Positions 9,449 through 20,500 of a DNA stretch of 64,000 nucleotides are shown piece after piece (position 1 is the first letter of the stretch; the number at the start of each line of letters is the position of its first letter). The position numbers were made by a program, and so were the translations under genes. Source of the stretch: Poronia punctata (taxonomy: Eukaryota; Ascomycota; Sordariomycetes; Xylariales; Xylariaceae); the NCBI GenBank assembly GCA_022579005.1, contig MU401484.1:1-64000 (forward strand), read 5' to 3'. Under the pieces are notes generated by a model. The model had not been told where the DNA came from. It saw nothing but the letters and a program-made list of their open reading frames with translations, and did not search any database.

Positions 9449-11309
9449 ATGTCCAAGGTGTGTGTTACTAAGTACTGACCTAAGGGACTGCTCTTTCCCC
9501 TGGAACGTATTGGGTCAATCTTTTGGTTAACGTCAAAATGTGTTATAGTCTTCGGAACCTCCCACATATACCCTCGCAGAGGGCAAGCCTGTGCACGACC
9601 CAACCTCTTCCTCTATCTTAAGGGGGTCGACCGTGCGCGGCAGCGGTCTGGCTTTATTACAAGATACGCAGTTGATAGAGACTCTAGCGCATTTCCCCCG
9701 AGAGAGGATTCCTGAACGGTAACCCCCTCCCCTTTAATCATTTATCGTCATGGCAATCGAATCACATAGACCACCTAGAGCTGATTTGATAAAACACCCG
9801 TTTCATTAGAGTAGTCCATGCCAAAGCAGCTGGTGCATGGGGTGAGTTCGAATGCACCCATGACATCAGCGACTGGTGCTCCGCCGCCCTGTTTAGCAAG
9901 GTGGGCAAGAAGACGGAGGTGCTGGCGCGGATCTCGACCGTGGCAGGCGAGAGGGGCTCTTCGGACACGCTGCGCGACATACGCGGCGTGGCCTTCAAGT
10001 TCAAGACGGAAGAAGGGAACTGGGACTTTGTCGGTAACGACCTGCCCGTCTTCTTCATCCGCGACCCGGCCAAATTCCCGTCGCTCAACCGGTCGCACAA
10101 GCGGCACCCGCAGACGGGCGTAGCCGACGCCTCCATGTTCTGGGACTTCCACAATAACAACCAGGAGGGGGCCCACTGTCTTATGCAGCTGTTCGGCGGC
10201 CGTGGCGTTCCGGCTTCGATCCGTAACATCAACGGCTTCGGAAACCACACGTACAAGTTCGGCCGGCCCGAGGACGGCACTTTCAAATACGTCAAGATCC
10301 ACTTCAAGCCCGACGCGGGCATCCAGAACTTGAGCGCCGAGGATGCCCTGCGCCTGGCGGGAGAGGAGCCCGACTACCACATCAAGGACATGTATAATGC
10401 CATCGAGCGCGGCGACTACCCGTCCTGGACCATGAAGCTGCAAGTCATGGACCCCAAAGACGCCGAGACGTATCGTTGGAACATCTTCGACATCACAAAG
10501 ATCTGGCCGCACAAGGACTACCCGCTCATCCCCGTCGGTCGCCTCACGCTCAAGCGCAATCCGGAGAACTACTTCCAAGACGTCGAGCAGGCGGCCTTCT
10601 CCCCTTCCACCATGATCCCCGGTATCGCCCCTTCTGCCGACATCATGCTGCATGCCCGTATGTTCAGTTACCCCGATGCCGCTCGGTACCGCATCGGGCC
10701 CAACTACCAGCAGCTTCCCTGCAACAAACCCCTGAATGTCTATTCCCCTTATCAGAGGGACGGACCGATGCGGGTGGACGGGAACTACGGCTCAGACCCT
10801 GACTATGGTATGCATGCCCCACTACCTTCTTTTACCGTACCCGTCCGTCATATTTGATAATTTGCATCACCTAACGAAAACACAGTGCGATCCTCCTTCC
10901 GAAAAGTCCGAAGCGGACCCGAGGACCTGATACACGGCGAATGGGTCGGCCGGGTATCGGAGTACTCGTCAGATGTGACTGATGAAGACTGGGTGCAGCC
11001 GCAGATGCTCTGGGCCATCTTCAAGGACAGCGGCGAGGATGAAGTGCTGATTAATAACCTGGCGGCTCACGTTGGCAAGGCCCTGCCAGAGGTTCAGAAA
11101 GCCACCGTCGGTATGTTCCCAACTTCCCTGATCCGCACTTCACGCTGGTAGATGATTTAAAGTTGGCTGACTGAAAACTTATCTTAGCTATGTGGTCCAA
11201 GGTAGACCAAGAGATCAGCAAGCGCTTACAAGACGCCCTGAACAAGATGGATTGCAATCCCGATCACTTGGAGCCGACGGCGCGGGCTCTTGCAACGCAT
11301 CGGAAGTAA
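9449..11309 (+). CDS. Small-subunit haem catalase
   Basis: Decomposes hydrogen peroxide to water and oxygen using haem b. Five exons: 9449-9457, 9549-9718, 9810-10807, 10886-11110 and 11188-11309, totalling 507 codons, the usual small-subunit length. Exon 1 is only Met-Ser-Lys; it joins to SSEPPTYTLAEGKPVHDP, a family-typical start. The active-site signature FPRERIPERVVHAKAAG holds the distal His at about residue 63, the conserved Asn is near 136 (VGNDLPVFF) and the proximal haem Tyr is near 347 (RMFSYPDAARYR). Introns are 91, 91, 78 and 77 nt; branch-like sites include CTAAC at 10871-10875. The residue after HF, often Asp or Asn in relatives, is Pro here. The chain ends in THRK without an SKL-type peroxisomal signal, so location is uncertain although the family is close to peroxisomal fungal catalases. 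Confidence 0.93.
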
Positions 11310-14209
11310 CTCCAGCTCAACCCCGGCAAGCAGGAATGGGAAACAACAACCCATTTTTCAATCATAGGTAGATGCCCATCTTTCGGTTTGTTGTTTGCCG
11401 CCATTCCCCCTGTCCATGGCCGAGTTTCATGTCATGGGTACGGTTCCTTTGTTTGCACGGCCTATATTTATTTATTTTTATAATTCTTCCGCCTTCCCCA
11501 AGTTTTGAGGGTGCTTGCCTCGAAATTTATTATTAGATATGAACGGTTGTATCTATTTTCGTCCCCGTCACTCCCGTCTCCGCCTCTGCGTCTGCTTGTA
11601 CGTGGGGAAGACTATGCGTTTGACGTGCCCCTTTCAACCGACAGGGGAGGAGGTAGTGGAAGAGGTAGTGGTGGTATTTATGTGCTGCTTTTCCTTTTCG
11701 ATCAAGCGAAGGGAAGGAAATGGAAGGACGGGGTGTTATATACAGACCGGGTGCCTTCCTACCTACATACCTGTTTATGCTAATGTGAAGAGAACCCTGT
11801 GTCATGTCTTCCGTGTGTGTTCATATAGTGCCATATTTTTATCACCAAAAGGTGTCATAAGATTAAGGATACGAATCCGCCGTCCCACATTTCTTCCTCT
11901 CCCATCTCCTGGGCGGGCAATAGGAATATCGTGTGTGACTGTTCTCAGTTCTTTGTTCTACCTAGTGTCAAGGCGATCCACGGATCAATAGACATAAATA
12001 GACATGGGTGAGAATAGTATGTACAGAGAATTTGCCGGGACGTCGTGGATGATCATCTTCGAGCACGCCTGAACAATTAGTCTGGAATGGCTTGGTGTTA
12101 AGGGCCAAAGAGCATCTTCCTCAACTCTACACGTACACACTACATAGAGCAAACATTTACGTGTAAGTGAGTGAGTGTCTGTATGTATGAATGGTCCATG
12201 GATATGTGCATAGAACATTTCCATCCGACCCGATCCGACCTGATCTGATCCGCTGTCGGCGTGGCTGATGAGCGAACCTTACTGTGTAGGTATATTTATA
12301 GTTGTTGACAGATCACGTACTTGCCTGTCGTGCCATATTGGGTGTCTAAGAAGGACATACTCCGGTTGGCGATGTGTGTGTGTGTGTGCTCGAGAACACT
12401 GCGATATAAGAGGACATCATAATTGAGGTAAGCGGCTCTATGTGCTACCTATGGGTCTCGGTCGCCGCCTACTTACTCCCACTCGAGAGGTGTACAGATG
12501 GAGTCCCGCAACCTACCCGCGGAAAAGGCATTTCGCGACGCGGGAATGACCTACATGCGGAGCATTAGCGTCTGCACGGGAAAGGGCCCGATACGGCCCC
12601 TACATGCCCGACCGTTTTACTCTTCTTTGCTGCTTCGGTGCGTTAGGGCTGTAAGGTTACAGCACCATGCTGGTGCAGTGGGAAGTTTAAGCGAACACGA
12701 GCCTCTAAACCAGGTAGGTTGGGGGAATTCGGTGGCGCCCGGGATTGCCAAATTTTCCAGATTGCCGGTGAGCGCCAGGAGATCTCGACCGGTAAGTCGT
12801 CGATCGTGAGAGTGGGAAATACGCCCAATCCCCCGATAGTCATTCGACGAGTCAGCCATCTCGACCAGGTTCGGCGCCGTGCAGCAAAGATGGTGTACGC
12901 GAGACACCAATACGTACTTCCGTAGTTGCCGGTTGGCCAGCGGCAGCCACTTGGGGGCCACACCTGGTAATACGTTTTGGGCGGAACGAGGCGGCGGGAA
13001 CTAGGCTGGGTTAGGCTATATTTAATCCCAATGAAGTTTTTGAAATTGAAGCACAATGACGAAACCCACCAGCTCCAATATTGGCATTGACTGTATCCAT
13101 CGAAAAGCCCGTTGGTCAATGTTCCCGGTAAGGTCCTTCCGGCCTTGAGATCAGCTCCGGGCATTTTAGCCATCATGCTACCCGGGTGTGAAGACACTGT
13201 CGAGGCTTAATCTGGACAATGTCGAGTTGGGTTCAGTCGGTCGCCGAATAGCTTAAATGCGTACACTTTAAGCGCTCTACAAGCACCCTATGGGATACAT
13301 TGCGGCCAATCGAGCGATCATACATGGCGCCGCAAGGGCAGAGGTAGTAAAATATGGTACTGAAGGATTTTCAAATCTTCGAGCTTTCTTTGTCAAAGAT
13401 GGAATTATTAGATCGAAGTCTGACCCGTTTTGTTACATCTGTATTACTCTCAGGGCTTTCAGGGGCTCAACCTAGTCGGGAACAGCGGAAGTGGAAGACA
13501 GTATGTGCCTAAAAGTCGATGATCCTTAGCATTGAATCGGGAGGAAATGAGACTCTCGTGTTGGCGATGTGGTAAAGCAAGCACAACACAGGTAGATACC
13601 CTATTATCTAGGCTCACGGTCCCCCCCCTCTTCCTTCTTTGTAAACATGACCACTGTGTCTGCCTGTGTAAAGCAGGCGCTCCTGCCAGTCGGAACCTAC
13701 CTACCTAAAGATGAGAAGGAAGGATCGATCACTTATCATGAATCATAAGGGGCATGTCAGAAAGGGCCATGGGGAGAACACTGCCTGTTGAATATTATTG
13801 TGGCAGTAGGTAAGGACATACCTTACGTTGTGGCTTATATCCATGTAGGTTGTATCTACATACTCGTCGGGATTCGTACTAGGTACTATGTACTCGCACT
13901 GGCAGTTGGAGGAGACATCATTTTGGGGGTTGTGCCATACACAAAAATCGATGCCTGCATCATACCATCATTTACTTTATATTCCAACTTCCATGATTAT
14001 TTTACGTCGTGGTAAGGGAATCCGGATATATACTATACTTTTGCCGCCATATCCCGCCTATTCACCACGCTATCGAAAGACAAATCCAGTTACTGCAAAT
14101 ACCCCCGGGCCCCGAAACTCCGTTTTAGGCATAAAGAAGGTATCTAGCCCAAAAGACCAAAATAAGTCGTAGTAGAGCTATACTCGACATGTACGAGTAG
14201 ACAATGTCA
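11310..14209. other. Intergenic region with no supportable gene
   Basis: Contains the presumed catalase 3' UTR and the shared downstream region with the bHLH gene, which converges on it. A short (GT)n run lies near 12373-12387 and TACACGTA/TACGTGTA motifs near 12128 and 12158. A minus-strand frame at 12643-13197 is open for 184 codons but is Trp-rich and lacks domain-like sequence, so I do not call it. Confidence 0.6.
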
Positions 14210-15244
14210 TCAGGCCATAGACGTCGGATCCAAGTACGGAGCGCCTTCTTGGCCACCGCTACTGCCCTCACACCGACCGAAAAGCCAACGGACCTTTTCC
14301 ATATTGTGGCGTAGCTCGTCTCTCTCGCCTTCCAGAGCAGCGCATTCGCGCTCCAGCGCCTTTATGTATCTCCTGGCCATCTCGAGGACCTCGGCCTTGC
14401 TGACCCGCCGGTCGCCAGAATCCAAGGCGTCAGGCCCTTCCCCGTCCTCGCCGCTCTGCATCCTCTCGGGAAGCGCGCTCAACAGGCTTTCGAAGTGGGC
14501 ATTGAGCCTGTTCCGGTACTGCTTCTCTACGTTGTTGTGTGTCTCCCGGCTCTTACGCTCTTCCATTGACGCGGGCGGGTTGTGGTGCGTGTTCTTGGAT
14601 GTGCGGGACGCACTACGTAGCTTCGATCTGTTGCCCGTCGTGGTCGTAATAGCCGGTGGCGGCGCCGCTGGCAGGCTTTCCGGGGAGAAGCCTTGGTACG
14701 AATGCTTTGTCTTTCGCCCCCGGGTAGCTACCTTGCCCTTCCGATGATGGTGCTGATTGCCTGCGGTCGGGGATAGTGCTGGCGGGGATGTGACGATGTC
14801 AGCCGCCCCCCGGCCTTGCGAGCACATGTAGTTGTACGCATTTATTTGGGTTGACTCGGGCGTAAGGGACTGCGTAAAGGACGAGTCGTAAGAGCCAGAC
14901 CTAGACGCAACGAATGTCGCGCCCTCCGTCGGCTCTGGGGGGCCGTCTCCAGAGCCGTACTCGTTTGTTCGAAATGCTTGGCTGCCAATGGATCTATATA
15001 ACGCACGTGGCTGGCTCTGGAGCCCGGTGTAAGGCTCGGTGGCTCCGCCCACTGATAAAGCGGTAGGATAATATCCTGGCGCATTATGAGGGCTCCTGGC
15101 GTCGATTGCCCTCGCCACAAAATAAGACTCGGCAGTTTCCGTCGACGGTTGATAGTCCGCTGTTGTCATCTGAACATCTCCATCTGTCAGTCGTCTCTCT
15201 TTAAATCCATATCTCGTCAGGCCCTCGACGATAGCAGACACCAT
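14210..15244 (-). CDS. bHLH transcription factor
   Basis: Predicted nuclear DNA-binding regulator of 344 aa in one exon. The first 200 residues are Ser/Pro/Thr-rich with a basic stretch (GKVATRGRKTKH). A basic helix-loop-helix domain lies at about residues 231-300. Its basic region is SRETHNNVEKQYRNRLN; the His, Glu and Arg positions that contact an E-box are present, and a Tyr precedes the last Arg as in SREBP-like proteins and several fungal bHLH factors. Helix 2 is VSKAEVLEMARRYIKALERE and continues into a leucine-rich coiled segment. The loop is long and acidic (SGEDGEGPDALDSG). The start is the ATG at 15244; an in-frame GTG two codons earlier is less likely. Target genes cannot be inferred. 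The nearest gene, the catalase, is convergent and 2.9 kb away. Confidence 0.85.
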   Translation of the reverse strand: MVSAIVEGLTRYGFKERRLTDGDVQMTTADYQPSTETAESYFVARAIDARSPHNAPGYYPTALSVGGATEPYTGLQSQPRALYRSIGSQAFRTNEYGSGDGPPEPTEGATFVASRSGSYDSSFTQSLTPESTQINAYNYMCSQGRGAADIVTSPPALSPTAGNQHHHRKGKVATRGRKTKHSYQGFSPESLPAAPPPAITTTTGNRSKLRSASRTSKNTHHNPPASMEERKSRETHNNVEKQYRNRLNAHFESLLSALPERMQSGEDGEGPDALDSGDRRVSKAEVLEMARRYIKALERECAALEGERDELRHNMEKVRWLFGRCEGSSGGQEGAPYLDPTSMA

Positions 15245-17485
15245 GTGCACGCCTTAGCTCTTACTTGGACATGAAATCCATGACGAAGAAACTAAGATGC
15301 GTTATAGTTGATAACGGGAGAGTTATTCAAGGACGTACATGGATTTGTTGAACGACGGAGTCATCGTACGACCGGTCTATATGTCCCGTGTTCCACATGT
15401 TGGCTTCAGATGCCTCGTTGCTGGAATAAGTGGGCTGATGTGTTTGGTGCTTCGGTGGCGATTCGGCGATCAACTACCGCGGTCTGCAATAAACCTGCGA
15501 ATAGGTTGGGAGGAGGGGGGTCGATGGAGAGATAGAAGAGGATTACCGGGACTATGTCACCTCTAGGTAACCACTATGAGCTTATGCCCTCGGCCTTTTA
15601 AATAATCCATAGCGAGACGTCGCTACGGTGGTCTCGCTACTCCTGGGGGAGACACTTTGTCCCTGGGCAGCCATGAGCCGATCCAACGTCGTCGATGCAC
15701 GTTTAGCCCCTGAAACAATTTGTAGTCGAACAGCCCCCCTTGGGTGGCTCTGACCCCAGGAGGAGGAGGATTATGCTTCGTGTCGCATAGCCAGGTCACT
15801 AGGCATGTTTGCGTGTTAGGTGCCGTGAGACTCTTCCAGTTGCCATCTACACAACTCCGCTGCCTGACATGATGGGACTTGATAGGGCGGCCCAAAATAC
15901 CTAACTCGACGCGGATGCTCGGCACCTGCTGCACGTTGCCGTGGACGACACTAGATCCGTCTTAACTGCAAAGCCACTGGTGCCCACGTGGGGATGTAAA
16001 CTACCGGAATGCTGTTTACAAGGCCAATCAAGCCGGCTCGTGTATTTGAAGCTGGTTTGCTGGCTCAGACATGGAAGAGATAGATCTCCCCCTTTCTCTC
16101 TCTATTTACGAGTACGCTTGCTGGACTACTTTATGTCGTCGTGGCCCGTAACGACATGAAGAAAAAAACGATGTGACAAAATTCGGACAGGGCGGCGAAT
16201 GGCCCCTCTCAGACAGCATAATAAGGATATGTGCTACCTAGACATGCCCTGGTTGGTTAACAGATGCATTGGGCCATCAACAATTTCAAGGCGCCCGGGT
16301 GGCCGATCCTGGCTTCCCGTATTGATATGTCCCGATGAAAATCGTGGTATCCAAGGGTGAGAAAATAAGGTATTGTCAGTCCCAAACGCCCGATAAAGAT
16401 TTGGGTATGCAGCTCCTAGGATGGTATCTACCTAGAAGTATCGCTAGGTTATTTTCTCTTTTCTTTTTTTTATTATTTCCTTTCCTTGTCGCCCGTTCAC
16501 CCTTACCCTCTAACCCCGCGCGTGTGTGACTTTCTAAAATAGATACATGCAGGTTTTGAAACAAACTTCCTTAACGGGGGGACATTTGCTGGTATAAGCC
16601 ACGAAGATTCGGATGAAAAACAAAATACATGACAGTAACACGAAAAGGTTCCAAGCAGAATGAGGCATGGCTCCAATGGATTAGATTGATGCTGTATAAG
16701 GCGAGATATCACAAGTCACTGTCGCCATCGGGCTGTTGTGCCACTGTCTGAATATATGGATGGCTAAGTCTAGATAGTTGCTTGTGCTTATTCACCCAGC
16801 CCTATCCCGAGGCGCAAACGCTTCAGGTATCTTGTCCCGCCCGCGCAGCGCAGGTGGCTTTACCTAGCTAGCCTTTAGCTGCCCACTTGACGAGTAATCT
16901 CGAACAACTCAGACAACTTCACAATAGGATCAGAGAATATAGCCGAAAGATCCTCGAATAGGGCGCGCCACCTAGGATCGGATTCGAAGCAATGCGGGTT
17001 ACATTGCATATCGCAGAGGAAGGGCCCCTTTCCATCGTCGATGCCCGTTGGAGCATGCGTTGCTACCTACCTACCTGCCTCGCAGACAGGATTATCCCGT
17101 AGTCAGGGATCCTGCTTGACGGGGAAGCATCCCAATGTAACTTCGATAAACCCTTTCTTACTCGGCAGAACTGGCTAACGATCCTGGCTGTCTAAGGATC
17201 GGCTGCCACATATCTTCGGTCCCGGTGTTTCGTTACAAAATCAGGGTCTACAGCATGCCTTGGTGATGTTCGAGAACCCTCATTAGGTATATCGAATTGA
17301 CCTAGACTCGCGGTGATAGGTAAAAAACGTGTGCCCTCCCTTCCTGTTAGTCAAGTCTCAAGTTTCAGCAGCAAGTTCGCGCTTGTACCCGTCGCTACCA
17401 TATCTCAAATTGCCAAATCTCGGTAATCCGAATTATTTCCATCAAAATGCACTGTTGGCTTCCAGCCGAGCTTTTGTCGCGTCAA

Positions 17486-17506
17486 CCCCCCCCCCCCCCC
17501 CCCCCC
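17486..17506. repeat. Poly(C) homopolymer of 21 bases
   Basis: An uninterrupted run of 21 C follows GTCAA and precedes TTATCCG. Homopolymers of this length are rare outside AT tracts and prone to length error in sequencing. Confidence 0.95.
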
Positions 17507-20500
17507 TTATCCGATCTAATAAAGAAAACTATGTCTTGGTTTGCCTTCTTTTTCTTTACCATTGAACTCTGCATAGTAAGATGCAAGGTTGCGACCCGAA
17601 GTCTCAGACTAGTGGTGAAATACCCCGGTAATTTTGGTAATAAATAATAAACCAATATGGTTCGGGAAGGGGCTCGACCTTGTCAACCGAGCACAAAGTT
17701 GACGTACCACAAGATGCTGTAGGTACCTATTGACGAGGCCGTTTCATGTCCTTGCAGGTCACTTACTGCAGGCGCATTCGTTCTTATAGGAGCCACCCGC
17801 TGCGTTCTACTTCCTCTGGAAGAGGGCGACCAACAACATGTAGATAGTCTGGCGGCAACAACTCCCAAACCTCATGTGACTTTCAACTCGCTCCTGCTGT
17901 TTCTGCTGTTTCTGCTGTGGCCGATAAGATAAGACTTGCTACTTGCGTGGGTCCCAGATTTTGCTTTCTTCCATACCTAGCCCATGGCATGGCTTGATGA
18001 CGGATAATTTGATCAGTAAGCATGATTGCCTTGCTTGCTTGCTTGATTGACTGCTGCTTGGACCACCAACCGAACAATGAAACTAGAATAAAACAAAACA
18101 ACACGAGGAAGACAACCTTCACGCAGATCCCAGTCGAGAACGCGGCCGTCACCCGAAACGACTCGGCATTCTTGTCTCGCTCAGGTTTTCCAATTCTTGT
18201 CTTTGTGAGGCATAATATAGCACACGCTTTCCAGCCTGGAACTGCGTGCAGATACAAGCCGATGCCTGAGGGTTGTTCGCCTGCCCGGCTGGATCGAATG
18301 AAGGATCGGGGCTTCCTGTCTTACGGGTAGCTGCAGAACACCCCGGCCTCTTCAAAATATAATCCGGGCAGGCACTTGGCGATTTCCTCGCTGCTGGTTG
18401 TGTTGGTACGTAGGACTCGATACTTTGCATACTCTCTCCTACACACAGAGACCTTCATTAGTTATTCTATCACCAGAGAAGGATCGCGCATGCGGTGAAC
18501 GGGTGCAATGTGTCACCGTTCAACCCCCGGTTTCTACTAGGGTCTACCGGGGCCCTTCCGGGGCGTTACGCGTGCATTCCAACCTCGACGAGGATTACCT
18601 GCCGCACCCTTAAACTGCCAAACGGCCTCACTTGTCAAACCTTGCTTACCCCCGAATTCTATTACAACCGGGTTTTTCATCACGGCAACGGCCAGCCATG
18701 GGGTGGGAGCTCGCATGATAAATTGCACTCACACAAGTCTGTCCTCAGCCGAACAGACACTGCAGTGAGGAGAGAGTCCACGGACCGGGAATGACATCAA
18801 GCCACAGTTGACGGCAAGGGGGGGCTAGAACAAGTCACATAGGACGTCTTGCGATCTATTCGTGACTCTGACGCACTGCGTACTGTTTGACTTCGATGTG
18901 GATGGATGGGTGCCTCCCCCCCAAAAAGCCTCAAATGTCCTTGACTTTAGGAGCAATTGCAGTGCCTAGAACAGTTTGATAGGCCTACAGACTAGACAGG
19001 GGCCACACGCGCCGTCTAGAGACATGCAAGAGGCGTCATCGGTAAGCTCCGCGGGTGCGCCCGGGGAAGGGGGGTGGGATGAGTCCGAGATAGCGACAAA
19101 TGTCACGCTTGCCCACATACATGGCGTATCCAGGCCCATTTGGACTCACCTACCTAGAACCAATCTGGGTACGGAGGGGGGACAGAAGAATAATCGCCAC
19201 CGAGGGCCAGCCACTCCCATCGAGTCCGCGAGGAAACCAACGTCTCAGTCTTCCTCCCTTCGATCCTGATTGAGATCGGGTGCCTTTTCCAACTTTAAAT
19301 CACCATTATATACGTAGTCACACCGCCCTCTCGTATCTTCCCGGATAGTCGCTGACACAAGACACTCGATATGACTCTTAGGTGCGGAATCACATTATGT
19401 CTGAGCCAAACGTAATCGATGGCGAAGCCCGTGACTCCCCGACGCCTGGTCCAGCCTCGCAACCACTTCACGGCCCAGTGCGACAGCCATAACGCACGAG
19501 ATGCTCCCGACGAAACGAATTAACTTGGCATCAGGCCTCTTACAACGAGAAGCGAGGTTTCTTAGGGAGTAAGCCATCGGAAATAACACATCGCTTACCT
19601 ACCCCCCTTTACCTGGCCCGGTTGTTTACCTTTCCATCTATTACATCGCGAAATCAACTTAACCAAGAAGATCGAATATTCGTTGTCCTTGTTGATCCAT
19701 CAAGCATGTTTGGGACTACTCGGACTAACGCCTCCATATGCCCTTAGTTTTCTTCAAAACGCTCTAAGATGGATTGCCTAGTCGAAAGGGCAACAGTCTT
19801 GGTCCGTGGCCCGCCCAACTTACAAATACAGGATTAAGCCTGACCTGCGAGGCCAAAACCGGTGAATAACATGGCAGACAACCCGTGCCCTTGTTTCACC
19901 CGCCATTTTGTCTGAGTCGTCGCATATTCGGCCGTCCTGCGCTCTTATTCGTTCCCTATTGCACTTCGGTAGAGGAAAGATCCCTTCTTTGCTACGATAT
20001 GAGTATCAATTCCGGTTTGCGATTGAAATAGCCGAAGCGGCAGGCTTGTCGCAAGCCTTGCTCGACGCTGACCTCGAAGGACATCACGGCAATCTACCCA
20101 GGGCCGGATCGTAGGGGTCATACCCAGGACCACACGAGAATACACGTCATCTTGAGCGGGACACTCCTTCTCCTTGTGGTCTCACATAAGTTGGTAAAAA
20201 GTGGCGCATATTTAGAACTTATGGAAGACGTTGCAATACTGCAGCGTCCGCTGATCTGCGGCATGAAGATGGCCGACAGCAAGACATTGTAGGTCGGGAT
20301 ATCACTTTGGGCCGGGCTTATCTACATCAGCATGCATCGAGGCACTTAAATTGTAATGACCGGCCAAGGAGCGGCGGAATACGATACCAGTAACATGTTC
20401 ATTCCTGCCTTTACCGGTAACTCCCACCGCGATGCTTATTTTGCGACGGAGGACGGCGAGACACGAGAGCCGTGCGACACGGCACGGCAAGGCAAGGCAA

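Noticed and set aside
9775..10653. 292-codon open frame on the minus strand
   Set aside because: It lies antisense to catalase exon 3. The plus strand carries all catalase signatures, so this is a shadow caused by biased codon use.
12643..13197. 184-codon minus-strand frame
   Set aside because: Trp- and Arg-rich composition with no hydrophobic core pattern or motif. Overlapping frames on the other strand are equally open.
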